A program made the position numbers and the translations under genes. Shown piece by piece: positions 32,077 through 41,038 of a DNA stretch of 64,000 nt. The DNA is taken from the NCBI RefSeq assembly GCF_024297145.1, contig NZ_JANCTC010000005.1:124001-188000 (forward strand), in the 5' to 3' direction. Position 1 is the stretch's first letter, and the number at the start of each line of letters is the position of its first letter. This stretch comes from Mesorhizobium sp. LMG 17147 (GTDB lineage Bacteria; Pseudomonadota; Alphaproteobacteria; Rhizobiales; Rhizobiaceae). The notes below the pieces were generated by a model that ran no database searches, had not been told where the DNA came from, and saw only the letters and a list, made by a program, of their open reading frames with translations.

Positions 32077-32646
32077 TTATTTTTGTTCGCGGAACTTCCG
32101 CTCGGGCAGCGACTGCGGATCAGGCGGGATCGACGCCCCGCCATTGATCGGCAACTGCATGAACACCGTGTCGAGCCAGCGTCCGTGCTTATACCCTGAG
32201 CCCTCCAGGCGGCCGGAATGACGAAAGCCGAGCTTCTGGTGCAACCGTACCGAGGCGCTATCGGGCCGGCCGTCGCCGATCACCGCGATGATCTGGCGAA
32301 AACCTGCCGCCTTGGCCGCTTCGATCAGCCCTTGCATCAAGAGCAGCCCGACGCCTTGCCCTTTGGCCTCGGGCGCGACATAGACGGAATCCTCAACGAC
32401 GAAGCGGTAGGCCGGGCGCGGCCGGAACGCCCCGGCATAGGCATAGCCGAGCACGCTGCCGGCCTTTTCCGCAACCAGATACGGAAAGCCGCCCGCTATC
32501 AGGTTGTCGAAGCGCGCGCCCATCTCGGTGCGGCTTGGTGGCTCGAGTTCATAGCTGGCAGTGCCATTCGTCACCGCGTCGGCATAGATTTCCGTGATCC
32601 GGTCGAGATCGGCCGACGTCGCGGCCCGCAAGGTGATGCTGCTCAT
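32077..32646 (-). CDS. GNAT N-acetyltransferase, phosphinothricin acetyltransferase-like
   Basis: A 189-residue acetyltransferase. The start ITLRAATSADLDRITEIYADAV and the segment TASYELEPPS match the Pat/MnaT type. The acetyl-CoA loop is VAPEAKGQGVGLLLM, and HQKLGFRHSGRLEGSGYKHGRWLDT is the characteristic C-terminal part of that subfamily (key residues GF, G, K, W). Relatives acetylate methionine sulfone, methionine sulfoximine or phosphinothricin. The precise acceptor cannot be told. Confidence 0.9.
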   Translation of the reverse strand: MSSITLRAATSADLDRITEIYADAVTNGTASYELEPPSRTEMGARFDNLIAGGFPYLVAEKAGSVLGYAYAGAFRPRPAYRFVVEDSVYVAPEAKGQGVGLLLMQGLIEAAKAAGFRQIIAVIGDGRPDSASVRLHQKLGFRHSGRLEGSGYKHGRWLDTVFMQLPINGGASIPPDPQSLPERKFREQK

Positions 32647-32701
32647 AATTTAGGCACGTCGTTCATCTGCCCTATATCACAGCAAAAGCCAGCACAAAAG
32701 A

Positions 32702-32727
32702 AAAGGGCGGCCATTGGGCCGCCCTTT
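32702..32727 (-). terminator. Terminator of the Bax-inhibitor-1 gene
   Basis: AAAGGGCGGCC pairs perfectly with GGCCGCCCTTT; on the minus strand it is followed by TTCTTTTGT. It lies about 30 bases past the BI-1 stop. Confidence 0.85.
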
Positions 32728-32755
32728 CCAAACTCGCTGGTCCAGGAAACCGTAT

Positions 32756-33535
32756 TTAGCGACGGTCGCCCATGAACTGCAGCAGGAACATGAACAGGTT
32801 GATGAAATCGAGATAGAGCCTCAATGCGCCCATGATCGCCTTGCGGCCGGCAACATCAGTCTCGTCGCCCTCGAAATACATCTCCTTGATGTTCTGCGTG
32901 TCGTAGGCGGTGAGGCCTGCGAAGATCAGCACCCCGATCGCCGAAACGGCGAAGGAAAGCGCCGACGACTGCAGGAAGATGTTGATCACCATCGCGATGA
33001 TCAGGCCGACCAGGCCCATGACCAGGAACGACCCGAATGCCGAGAGATCGCGCTTGGTCGTGTAGCCGTAGAGGGACAGCCCGCCAAAGGCGGCGGCGGT
33101 GGCGAAGAAGGTCTGCGAGATGCTGGCGGTGGTGTAGACCAGGAAGATCGACGACAGCGACAGGCCGACGAGGCCGGCATAGACCCAGAACGTCGTCTGC
33201 GCGGCCGAAACGCTCATCGACTGGACGCGGAACGACAGGAACATCACCGCTGCCAGCGGGGCAAAGATCACGAGCCATTTTAGCGGCGAGCCGAAGATCG
33301 CGTAGCCGAACGAGGTCAGCATCTCGCCGCTTGGCAACGTCGCGACCGCCGAGGCGGGATCGCTGGTCGTGGCCAGCATGATTGTGCCGACCGCGGCAAG
33401 GCCGGTGATGAGGAGGCCAAGCCCCATCAGATTGTAGACCTTGATCATGTAGGCCCGCAGGCCCTGGTCGATGGCAGCATCGACGCCGGCGCCGGGCACG
33501 GCGCGCGTCTGATAATTGCGAACGGGATCAGCCAT
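32756..33535 (-). CDS. Bax inhibitor-1 (YbhL/YccA) family membrane protein
   Basis: A 259-residue protein with seven hydrophobic segments. It matches the BI-1/TMBIM family: MIKVYNLMGLGLLITG near the N-terminus, IFGSPLKWLVIFAPL, and a C-terminal DFINLFMFLLQF with the Asp residues used for pH-gated calcium leak in BsYetJ. The ATG at 33535 has GAGGA six bases upstream. Bacterial members are thought to be ion or calcium channels, and E. coli YccA modulates FtsH. The long leader resembles the known ybhL leader RNA. Confidence 0.92.
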   Translation of the reverse strand: MADPVRNYQTRAVPGAGVDAAIDQGLRAYMIKVYNLMGLGLLITGLAAVGTIMLATTSDPASAVATLPSGEMLTSFGYAIFGSPLKWLVIFAPLAAVMFLSFRVQSMSVSAAQTTFWVYAGLVGLSLSSIFLVYTTASISQTFFATAAAFGGLSLYGYTTKRDLSAFGSFLVMGLVGLIIAMVINIFLQSSALSFAVSAIGVLIFAGLTAYDTQNIKEMYFEGDETDVAGRKAIMGALRLYLDFINLFMFLLQFMGDRR

Positions 33536-33540
33536 GGAAA

Positions 33541-33640
33541 TCCTCATATTGCTTCTGCCCCGTCCGGTGTCAGGTCCATTTGAACCCAGGCGCCGCTGGC
33601 GGGGCTCCAGCATGCCTGCGCCGAAATATGATGGTTCTTG
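33541..33640 (-). ncRNA. Candidate ybhL leader RNA upstream of the BI-1 gene
   Basis: On the minus strand the leader contains a GC-rich stem (CAGGC...CTGG with CCAG...GCGCCTG) followed immediately by a second hairpin GGTTC-AAAT-GGACC, ending about 30 bases before the BI-1 ATG. Alphaproteobacterial ybhL genes have a described leader motif (Corbino et al., Rfam ybhL). I identify it by gene context, position and recalled sequence; a covariance-model search would confirm it. Confidence 0.55.
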
Positions 33641-33754
33641 GCGTAAACGACAAGACCGTAACCAGACGTAATGCTCCGTGAAGTGCCAGAGATCCGGTTT
33701 TATTGGCCTTCCCGCCCGGAACATTAACGAGATTTAATCAAAACCGGCTCTGGC

Positions 33755-36304
33755 TCAAAGATTCCGCAGCACCGGCGCCGCCTTGTGGCCCAGCACCCGC
33801 CACGTGCCGGCAAGGCCGATGCCGACCGTGACCACCAGTGAAAAGCCGATGGTCGCCACCGCCACCTCGGGCATGAAGTGCGATGGCAGCGTCATGATGC
33901 GCGCGACGACGAACCATGCCGCCACACCGCCCGCCGCCAGCGCGAAGATCGCGGTGGCAAGGCCGATCAGCATGTATTCCAGCGAAAAAGCGGCGATCAG
34001 CGTTTTCCTGGTCGCACCCAGGGTCTTCAGCACCACCGCGTCGTGGATGCGAGCCCGGTTGCCGGCGGCGAGCGCGCCGGCCAGCACCAGCACCGAGGCG
34101 ATCAACGCCACGCCCGCTGCCGCCCTGATTGCTGTGCCGAGCTGCGCTACCAGCCGGTTGACGATTTCGAGCGCGTCCTTGACCCTGACCGTCGTGACCG
34201 CGGGAAAGGCACGCGTGACGGCATTGAGAAGATGCGCGTCGTCGGCTGCCGACGCATTCGTCTCGGTAAGCGTCGCCAACCAGCCGTGCGGCGCCCCGGC
34301 GAATGTGTTGGGCGAGAACACCATAACGAAATTGATGCCCATGGTTTCCCATTCGACCTGGCGGAAATTGGCGATCTTGGCCGTGATGTTGCGGCCGAGC
34401 ACGTTGACGGTGATGGTGTCGCCGAGCTTCAGCCCGATCTCGTTGCCTTCCTTGGCGGAAAACGAGACCAGCGGCTCGCCGGCATAGTTCTCCGGCCACC
34501 AGCTGCCCTCGGTCAGCGTCGCATTCTCCGGCATCTTTGCGTCATAGGTCAGGCCGCGATCGCCGCGCAGCACCCAGGCGCCCCCGGCCGGAACCTTGAC
34601 CTTGTCGGCAGCGACGCCGTTGAGCGCCATCACCCGGCCGCGCAGCATCGGCACCTTGATCAGCCTGCCCTGCGGCGCCTCTTTGCCGACCAGCGCAGAG
34701 AAAGCATCGACGTCGCCGCTCTGGATATCGACGAAGAAGAAGTTCGGTGCCCGTTCCGGCAGGCTGCCCGAGATCTGCCGCCTGAGGTTGCCGTCGATCA
34801 GCGCCAGCGTCACCAGCAGCGTCAGGCCGAGGCCAAGCGACAGAACCACCGATGGCGTCAAGGCGCCTGGCCGATGGATGTTGCCGATGGCGAGCCTGAG
34901 CGCGGTCGAACGCACGCGCGGGCTTTTCTTTGCCGCCCACTGCACCAGCGAGCCGACGACACGCAGCACCAGGAACGACACCACCGTGGCCCCAATGAAG
35001 ATCGAGGCAATACGGCGGTCGTCGGAAAACAGGATCACCAGTACCGCCAGGAGCAGGGCGATGCCCAATGCCGCGGCGATGTAGAGCGGGTGGGGAAAAC
35101 CGCGGCCCTCGAAACCCATTTCGCGAAACAGCGCCGTTGCCGGCACGTCGCGGGCGCGGCCGAGCGGAAGCAAGGCGAAAGCCAGCGTCACCAGCAGCCC
35201 GAACAGCGCTGCCATGCCGAGGGCGCCGGGATAGAACCCACCTTCCGCCGGCACAGGAATAACCGATTGGAGTGCGGCGCTGGCCGCGAATGGCATCAAT
35301 GCGCCGAGCACCAGGCCCAGCGTGATGCCGAGGGCGGCGATCATCAGGATCTGGACCAGATAGACGGCAAAGACGAACCCGCCCGAAGCCCCTAGGCTCT
35401 TGAAGGTGGCGATGACGCCGCGCTTGCCGTCGAGATAGGCACGCACGGCATTGGCCACGCCGACGCCGCCGACCACCAGAGCCGTCAGCCCAACCAGCGT
35501 CAGGAATTGCGAGAACCGCTCGATGTTCGAGGACAACGCCGGCGCCGCGTTGCTGCGCGTGCGGATCGACCAGCCGGCCTGCGGGAACTCTTTTGCCGTC
35601 TGCTCCCGGATAGCCTTGATCTGTGCGTCGCCGGTGCCGCCGGGCAGCCGGACCTTATAGGCGTTCTCGACCAGGCTGCCCGGCTGGATCAGGCCGGAAG
35701 CGGCAAGCCCGTCGGTCGACACCATCAGCCGCGGCGCAAAGCCGAAGCCATCCGACACCGCATCCGGCTCGTTGACCAGCCTTGCACGCAGCTCGAATGT
35801 CGCGCTGCCGAGCTTCAGCCGGTCGCCGATGCCAAGGTTCAGCCGCTCGAACAAAAGGTCCGGCGCGGCTGCGCCGAAGACGCCGGATTTTTCGCCGAAC
35901 AGATCCTCTCGCGACAGCACCGGCTCGGTCTCCAGCGCGCCATAGAGCGGATAGGCGCCGTCGACCGCCTTGGCCTCGACCAGCGCCTGGTCGGAGCCGT
36001 CCTCGAGCCTGGCCATCGAGCGCATGTTGGCACTGTGCGAAACCGTGCCAAGCCGGTCGAGGAAGCTGCGTTCGGCTCTGGTAAGATCGCGCTGGTTGAG
36101 CTGGAAGCGGAGATCGCCGCCGAGCAGCGTCTGGCCCTGGTCGGCAACACCGGCGGAAATCGCTTGCGCGACCGAATTGACGCCGCCGATTGCCGCGACG
36201 CCGAGCGCGATGCAGGCAAGGAAGATCAGGAAGCCGGACAGCCCGCCACGCATTTCGCGCAGCGAAAACCGAAAGGCGAGCCTCAGTGTTTGCGACAGCG
36301 GCAT
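33755..36304 (-). CDS. FtsX-like ABC transporter permease (YbbP type)
   Basis: An 849-residue permease with two FtsX domains. An N-terminal span (~20-42) is followed by a large periplasmic domain, several mid-protein spans (~260-470), a second periplasmic domain, and C-terminal spans (~720-840). This two-repeat arrangement is that of YbbP. It starts within the stop of the ATPase gene (TGATG overlap). In E. coli ybbAP stands divergent from tesA, as here. YbbAP-type transporters are linked to export or extraction of lipophilic molecules from the membrane; the substrate here is unknown. Confidence 0.92.
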   Translation of the reverse strand: MPLSQTLRLAFRFSLREMRGGLSGFLIFLACIALGVAAIGGVNSVAQAISAGVADQGQTLLGGDLRFQLNQRDLTRAERSFLDRLGTVSHSANMRSMARLEDGSDQALVEAKAVDGAYPLYGALETEPVLSREDLFGEKSGVFGAAAPDLLFERLNLGIGDRLKLGSATFELRARLVNEPDAVSDGFGFAPRLMVSTDGLAASGLIQPGSLVENAYKVRLPGGTGDAQIKAIREQTAKEFPQAGWSIRTRSNAAPALSSNIERFSQFLTLVGLTALVVGGVGVANAVRAYLDGKRGVIATFKSLGASGGFVFAVYLVQILMIAALGITLGLVLGALMPFAASAALQSVIPVPAEGGFYPGALGMAALFGLLVTLAFALLPLGRARDVPATALFREMGFEGRGFPHPLYIAAALGIALLLAVLVILFSDDRRIASIFIGATVVSFLVLRVVGSLVQWAAKKSPRVRSTALRLAIGNIHRPGALTPSVVLSLGLGLTLLVTLALIDGNLRRQISGSLPERAPNFFFVDIQSGDVDAFSALVGKEAPQGRLIKVPMLRGRVMALNGVAADKVKVPAGGAWVLRGDRGLTYDAKMPENATLTEGSWWPENYAGEPLVSFSAKEGNEIGLKLGDTITVNVLGRNITAKIANFRQVEWETMGINFVMVFSPNTFAGAPHGWLATLTETNASAADDAHLLNAVTRAFPAVTTVRVKDALEIVNRLVAQLGTAIRAAAGVALIASVLVLAGALAAGNRARIHDAVVLKTLGATRKTLIAAFSLEYMLIGLATAIFALAAGGVAAWFVVARIMTLPSHFMPEVAVATIGFSLVVTVGIGLAGTWRVLGHKAAPVLRNL

Positions 36305-37020
36305 CAGGCGGTCACCTTGCCGGCCCTGGTGGCCGGCTCAGGCGCGTCCTCGATCAGCCCCGACCGCATCGACACCTGGCGCGAGCAGCGCGCGGCGAGT
36401 ACCGGGTCATGTGTGACCAGCACCAGCGTCATGCCGCGCTCGGTGGCCTTGGCAAACAGCAGGTCGGCGACGTGCCGCCCCGTCGCCTGGTCGAGATTGC
36501 CGGTCGGCTCGTCGGCGATCAGGATGCGCGGCGACGGCGCCAGCGCCCGGGCGATAGCCACGCGCTGTTGCTCGCCGCCAGACAATTCGCCGGGGTAATG
36601 GGTGACGCGATCGCTGAGACCGACCGCCGCCAGCTCGCGCGCCGCCACGCCGAACGGATCGGCATGGCCGGCAAGCTCCAGCGGGACGGCAACGTTTTCC
36701 AGCGCCGTCATATTGGGGATGAGATGGAAAGACTGGAATACGATGCCGATGTTTCGCCCCCGAAACGATGCGATCTGGTCTTCGCTTTTGCCGTTGAGCA
36801 GCTCGCCGGCAATTCGAACCGTGCCCGAATCGACCCTTTCAAGCCCAGCCAAAACCATCAGCAGTGTCGACTTTCCCGAACCGGAGGGTCCAACGATGCC
36901 TGTCGCCTCGCCGCCCGCCACATTGAGGCTGACGCCCTTCAGCACATGGACCGAGGAGCCACCTTCACCGAGCGTCAGCGATACGTCTTTCAGCGAAATG
37001 ACGGCTTCTTCCAAAATCAA
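36304..37020 (-). CDS. ABC transporter ATP-binding protein (YbbA type)
   Basis: A 238-residue MacB/LolD-class ATPase. Walker A is GPSGSGKST, the signature LSGGEQQRVAIARA, and Walker B ILIADEPTGNLD. There is no ATG near the N-terminus; the start appears to be TTG at 37020, preceded by AGGA. It partners the YbbP-like permease directly downstream and is divergent from tesA, reproducing the ybbA-ybbP-tesA arrangement. Confidence 0.93.
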   Translation of the reverse strand: MILEEAVISLKDVSLTLGEGGSSVHVLKGVSLNVAGGEATGIVGPSGSGKSTLLMVLAGLERVDSGTVRIAGELLNGKSEDQIASFRGRNIGIVFQSFHLIPNMTALENVAVPLELAGHADPFGVAARELAAVGLSDRVTHYPGELSGGEQQRVAIARALAPSPRILIADEPTGNLDQATGRHVADLLFAKATERGMTLVLVTHDPVLAARCSRQVSMRSGLIEDAPEPATRAGKVTA

Positions 37021-37122
37021 ATCGTCCTATATGGAGGATGAAGGCTAGAGCATCCGATGCTCGACAAAAATGAAAACCTGCCTTTGCCAACAGATGTTCC
37101 TGGTTCATATGGGGCCTGCCGC

Positions 37123-37767
37123 ATGGCTTTCAAACACACCTTTGCCGCAGCCTTCGCCCTTTTCCTCGCCGTTTGCGGCGCCATTTCGTCGGCGAGCGCC
37201 GAACCGTTCACCATTGTCGGTTTGGGCGACAGCTTGATGGCGGGTTATGGCCTCGGGCCAGGTCAGGGCTTCACCGAAAAGCTGCAGGCGGCGCTTCGCG
37301 CCAAGGGCTACGATGTCACGGTCGCCAATGCTGGCGTCTCCGGCGATACGACGAGCGGCGGCCTGTCACGGCTCGACTGGTCCGTGCCGGACGGAACGCA
37401 ACTCGTCATCCTGGAGCTCGGCGCCAATGACATGCTGCGCGGCGTTTCGCCCGCCATAGCGGAAAAAAACCTGGACGCCATGCTGGCAAAACTGAAGCAG
37501 CGCAAGATCGCCGTTTTGCTTGCCGGAATGCGCGCGGCGCCCAATCTCGGCGCCGACTACCAGAAGGCGTTCGACGCAATCTTTCCGCGACTGGCTGAAA
37601 AATACGGCGTGCCGCTCTATCCTTTCTTTCTCGAGGGCATCGCTGGTCAATCCGTCCTGCAGCTCGAGGACGGCCTTCATCCGAACGCCGGAGGCGTCGA
37701 CCGCATCGTCGAGGGTATCCTGCCCGGTGTGGAGAAGGCCATTGCAACGGTGCGGGGTAATTCCTGA
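37123..37767 (+). CDS. tesA: Periplasmic arylesterase / lysophospholipase TesA
   Basis: A 214-residue SGNH/GDSL hydrolase from ATG 37123. A signal peptide ends in SASA (residues ~1-27). Block I is GLGDSLMAGYG with catalytic Ser37, block III is LGANDMLRG, and block V is DGLHPNAGG with the catalytic Asp and His. The earlier ATG at 37057 lies in a repeat-like GAGCATCCGATGCTC sequence and would put 22 residues in front of the signal peptide. It hydrolyses thioesters and lysophospholipids in the periplasm. Confidence 0.93.
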   Translation: MAFKHTFAAAFALFLAVCGAISSASAEPFTIVGLGDSLMAGYGLGPGQGFTEKLQAALRAKGYDVTVANAGVSGDTTSGGLSRLDWSVPDGTQLVILELGANDMLRGVSPAIAEKNLDAMLAKLKQRKIAVLLAGMRAAPNLGADYQKAFDAIFPRLAEKYGVPLYPFFLEGIAGQSVLQLEDGLHPNAGGVDRIVEGILPGVEKAIATVRGNS

Positions 37768-37904
37768 AGGCGAGCGTTCGCCGCCGCACCACATTCCGTA
37801 GGGGAAGCTTTTAGGCAGCCCTGCGACCAACAAACCGCTTGCCCCGTTCGAATATCGATGATTCGCTAGGGGCAAGAGTTCGATTCGAGGACAGGAGGCT
37901 TCCC

Positions 37905-38501
37905 ATGCCGCGTCTTTTTACCGCCCTCGAAATACCGCGTGATGCCGCTCTTTCGCTGTCCCTGCTCAGGGGCGGCCTGCCCGGAGCCCGCTGGATCGAC
38001 GTCGAGAACTACCATCTGACGCTGCGCTTCATCGGCGATGTCGAGGGCCATGTCGCCGACGAAATCGCCAACGCGCTCGACCGTGTTCACCGCTCCTCCT
38101 TCCCGCTGACGCTGTCCGGCGTCGGCGCCTTCGGCCAGAAGAAGCCGCATGCGGTGTGGGCCGGGGTCGCCGCTTCGCCCGATCTTTCCGCATTGCAGGC
38201 CGAGATCGAGCGCATCTGCCAGCGGCTCGGCATCCCGGCCGACCCGCGCAAGTTCATGCCGCATGTGACGCTGGCCCGCCTGCGCAATTCGAGCCCGCTC
38301 GATGTCGCCCAGTACCTGTCGGCACGCGGCAATTTTTCGACGCTGCCGTTCCGGGTCGGCCGCTTCGTGCTGATGTCGTCGCGCGATTCGGTCGGCGGCG
38401 GGCCTTACGTCGTCGAGGAGGCCTGGCCGCTTTCAGGTGCCGACAACCGCATCGCCAGCCGTTTGGTCGGCGTCGCCGACGCTTCGCGGATCATGCGGTA
38501 G
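37905..38501 (+). CDS. thpR: RNA 2',3'-cyclic phosphodiesterase (2'-5' RNA ligase family)
   Basis: A 198-residue 2H phosphoesterase. The two catalytic HxT motifs are H37-L-T39 in YHLTLRFIG and H120-V-T122 in HVTLARL. The start MPRLFTALEIP at 37905 has an excellent ribosome site (AGGAGG). ThpR hydrolyses 2',3'-cyclic phosphate ends and was first named for 2'-5' ligase activity. It is followed within seven bases by the pterin dehydratase gene. Confidence 0.93.
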   Translation: MPRLFTALEIPRDAALSLSLLRGGLPGARWIDVENYHLTLRFIGDVEGHVADEIANALDRVHRSSFPLTLSGVGAFGQKKPHAVWAGVAASPDLSALQAEIERICQRLGIPADPRKFMPHVTLARLRNSSPLDVAQYLSARGNFSTLPFRVGRFVLMSSRDSVGGGPYVVEEAWPLSGADNRIASRLVGVADASRIMR

Positions 38502-38507
38502 GCGGAT

Positions 38508-38804
38508 ATGGCCAGGGAGAAACTAGCAAAAGAGGCGATCCGCGCCGAACTTGCCGGCCTCGAAGGCTGGTCGCTGGCCAAGGATGGCGGCTCGATCACC
38601 CGCACCTTCACCTTCAAGAATTTCTCCGAAGCCTTTGCCTTCATGACCCGCGTCGCCCTGGCGGCGGAGAAGATGGACCACCATCCCGACTGGTCGAACG
38701 TCTACAAGACGGTAAACGTGACCCTCAACACGCACGACGCCGGCGGCCTGACGGCGCTGGATTTCGATCTGGCCAGAAAGATGAACCGCTATTTCGGCGG
38801 CTGA
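38508..38804 (+). CDS. phhB: 4a-hydroxytetrahydrobiopterin dehydratase
   Basis: A 98-residue PCD/DCoH protein. The conserved active-site segment [20 protein letters not shown] has the HH and W residues, and [15 protein letters not shown] precedes it. It recycles the pterin cofactor of aromatic amino-acid hydroxylases, although phhA is not in this window. It may be co-transcribed with thpR. Confidence 0.9.
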   Translation: MAREKLAKEAIRAELAGLEGWSLAKDGGSITRTFTFKNFSEAFAFMTRVALAAEKMDHHPDWSNVYKTVNVTLNTHDAGGLTALDFDLARKMNRYFGG

Positions 38805-38895
38805 GCCTAGCTGCACTTGCAGCGAGGTTCGGCTTTCACCACATTTTGCCTTGTGGTCATGCGTGAAGTCACGCGACGGCCGCACGGAGAGATTG

Positions 38896-39258
38896 ATGGC
38901 GCAAAAATCCGGTTTTGATTTCTTCGGCCTCGGCAGCAAGCCGGGCAACGAGAGTGAAGTGCGCGATAAGTTCTGGCGTACGGCGAAGAAAGCCGCCCGG
39001 CATATCCCGTTTATGGAAGAGGTGGTCGCCGCCTATTACTGCGCCATGGACAAGAAGACGCCGCTTCGCGCCAAGGGCACATTGCTGGCTGCGCTCGGCT
39101 ATTTCGTGCTGCCGACGGACGTCATCCCCGATTTCATGGTTGGGCTTGGCTTCACCGACGACATCGCCGTGCTGACCGCCGCGATCACAACCGTCAGCGC
39201 CCACATCACGCCCGCGCACCGGCTCGCCGCCAAACAGGCCATCGCCGACAAGAGCTGA
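38896..39258 (+). CDS. DUF1232 (YkvA) family protein
   Basis: A 120-residue protein. The DUF1232 signature is the stretch ALGYFVLPTDVIPDFMVGLG followed by FTDDIAVL. It is a short, partly hydrophobic segment that probably inserts into the membrane. A GGAGAG ribosome site precedes ATG 38896. Function is unknown. Confidence 0.88.
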   Translation: MAQKSGFDFFGLGSKPGNESEVRDKFWRTAKKAARHIPFMEEVVAAYYCAMDKKTPLRAKGTLLAALGYFVLPTDVIPDFMVGLGFTDDIAVLTAAITTVSAHITPAHRLAAKQAIADKS

Positions 39259-39298
39259 GCCGGTACGGCGCAAAAAATCGCGCGAGACTTTCCGGCCG

Positions 39299-39913
39299 TC
39301 AAACCCACCGCCGCACCCGCGCCTTGTAGGCGCGATAGGCATCTCCGAACTTGCGCTCGAGATAGCGCTCTTCCGGCGCGATGACGCCGGTATTGATCAC
39401 CCACAGCAGGGGGATGACGAGCGCAATAGCCCAAAGACTTCCGGCAGCGACGCCGAGGCCCAGATAGATGAGGGTCGCTCCCAGATACAAGGGGTTTCTG
39501 GTCCGCCGATAGATACCGTCGACGACCAGCGCCGTCGTTGGCAAGGTCGGTGGTATGTTGGTTCCAGCGGCCTGAAAGCGGCCCGCCGCCATAAAGAGGA
39601 ACACGAAGCCGCACACCGCGAGCACGGCGCCGGCCAGATAGCGGGCGAGCGCCTGCCCGGCCATGACCGGGAGCGGCGCGAGCACCTCGAGCACGGTTGC
39701 CGCCGCCAGGAAGCCGAGGAAAATCAAAGGCGGTAGCGCAATGACCCCGGGTACGTCGGACGCGCCCGATCCGCCCGCCGCCTGTCCGCCATCCGACCGG
39801 GGCACCGCGCCGCTAGCCGCCGCGCGGACGCCGACACGAATGCCAAACACGATCGCCAGGACGACTGTGCCGCCCGCGAGGATCAGGACTGTCTCGGAAA
39901 TGGCCATGGCCAA
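39299..39913 (-). CDS. Isoprenylcysteine methyltransferase-like (ICMT/PEMT) membrane protein
   Basis: A 204-residue protein with about five membrane segments. The C-terminal half matches the ICMT/PEMT superfamily: GIYRRTRNPLYLGATLIYLG followed by VINTGVIAPEERYLERKFGDAYRAYKARVRRW. These contain the SAM-binding RNPxY and E-R-x-L-xx-F-G-xx-Y patterns. It is a predicted membrane methyltransferase of unknown substrate. GGGAGA lies about 9 bases upstream of the ATG. Confidence 0.88.
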   Translation of the reverse strand: MAMAISETVLILAGGTVVLAIVFGIRVGVRAAASGAVPRSDGGQAAGGSGASDVPGVIALPPLIFLGFLAAATVLEVLAPLPVMAGQALARYLAGAVLAVCGFVFLFMAAGRFQAAGTNIPPTLPTTALVVDGIYRRTRNPLYLGATLIYLGLGVAAGSLWAIALVIPLLWVINTGVIAPEERYLERKFGDAYRAYKARVRRWV

Positions 39914-40268
39914 ATCTCCCGTAAGCCGCCAAGGAGGGCACCCTGGCCGAGTGCCGTGGCGACGAACGCAGACATGGTACCGCCTGCAGGGAAATTCGTC
40001 ACGTACCTCAAGAAAAGCGGGAATCGCCGCGAAACCTAGCTGCTTGAAAAGTCAAACTCTTGCCGTTTTCGTGGCCTCCAAGTCGCGGCAGGGACAGTGC
40101 GCCAGCCGCTTTTTTGAGCGGCAGCGCGAAGACGGCGGCGGTTTCCTGGCGTGAACATCCTTTTCTTAGGGAAATTCACCGTTTGGTAACCCAGATTAAA
40201 TCAAAATGAAGCGACGGGCAGGACGCCGAGCCGGCCTGCCGCCGCACCAGTGGAATACGGGAAAAGCG
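39914..40268. other. Gene-free gap upstream of the IalB-family gene
   Basis: In this 355-base gap I see only a small stem (CCGC-TTTTTT-GAGCGG near 40105-40120). No coding frame stands out. Promoters for both divergent neighbours must lie here. Confidence 0.5.
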
Positions 40269-40775
40269 ATGCGCGGATTGATTGCTATAGTTTCCAGCCT
40301 GGCCCTGGTGGCCCTGACGGCGCCCGCGCTGGCGCAGTCGGCCACCAAGATCGGCCAGCATAATGCCTGGGGCACCTACAGCTATCAGGCGTCGGGCGGC
40401 GGCAAGGTCTGCTATGTCCTGACCGTCCCTACCGACAAGCAGCCGCCGACGCTCGATCACGGCGACATGTTCTTCTTCGTCAGCCAGCGGCCGGGGCAGC
40501 AAGTGTCCTACGAGCCGCAATTCATTGCCGGCTATACCTTCCAGGAGGGTTCCAAGGCCACCGTCACCATCGACAAGAAGTCTTTCTCGATGTTCACGCG
40601 CGGCAAGTCGGCCTGGGTCGAGAACGCCGCCGAGGAGCCGGTGCTGATCGCCGCGATGAAGACCGGCACCGACATGAAGGTATCGGCGAAGTCCGGCCGC
40701 GGCAACACCACCACTTACGTCTTCTCGCTGAAGGGCATCTCGGCGGCGCTGGCCTCGATCGCCAAGTGCAAGTAG
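40269..40775 (+). CDS. Invasion-associated locus B (IalB) family protein
   Basis: A 168-residue secreted protein. The signal peptide ends in APALAQ (residues ~1-23). The mature part begins WGTYSYQASGGGKVCYVLT and ends with IAKCK, giving one likely disulfide, as in the IalB family. It was named for a Bartonella erythrocyte-invasion factor, but it is widespread in free-living rhizobia and its role there is unknown, so no virulence should be inferred. Confidence 0.88.
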   Translation: MRGLIAIVSSLALVALTAPALAQSATKIGQHNAWGTYSYQASGGGKVCYVLTVPTDKQPPTLDHGDMFFFVSQRPGQQVSYEPQFIAGYTFQEGSKATVTIDKKSFSMFTRGKSAWVENAAEEPVLIAAMKTGTDMKVSAKSGRGNTTTYVFSLKGISAALASIAKCK

Positions 40776-40792
40776 GCGGTTAGGCACGGTCT

Positions 40793-40945
40793 TCCCTTCT
40801 CCCCTTGTTGTGGGAGAAGGTGGATCGGCGCGCAGCGCCGAGACGGAAGAGGGGTGTTGGACGGAACGCCGTCGGCGCCAAGCTGGAACGCCCCCGACCG
40901 AGCTACGCTCGGCCACCTTCTCCCAGGGGAGAAGGGAAGACCACC
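40793..40945. repeat. RIME-like palindromic repeat between IalB-family gene and rlmN
   Basis: Outer arms CTTCCCTTCTCCCC and GGGGAGAAGGGAAG are complementary. Inner parts GGGAGAAGGTGG and CCACCTTCTCCC also pair, and a GGCGCGCAGCGCC stem lies inside. About 150 bp in all. It belongs to the same broad class as the elements in ftsY, ccmAB and near asd. Confidence 0.85.
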
Positions 40946-41038
40946 GGCATGACTCCGCCGCTAACCTGTGCTATGCGCCGCGCTTCATTTCGGGCACGAT
41001 GCTGTATTCGGCCGCAAATCGCTTATATTGGCGCAACA

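Noticed and set aside
40269..40775. An IalB-family gene as evidence of a pathogen.
   Set aside because: The family is common in free-living and symbiotic rhizobia; nothing else here suggests virulence.
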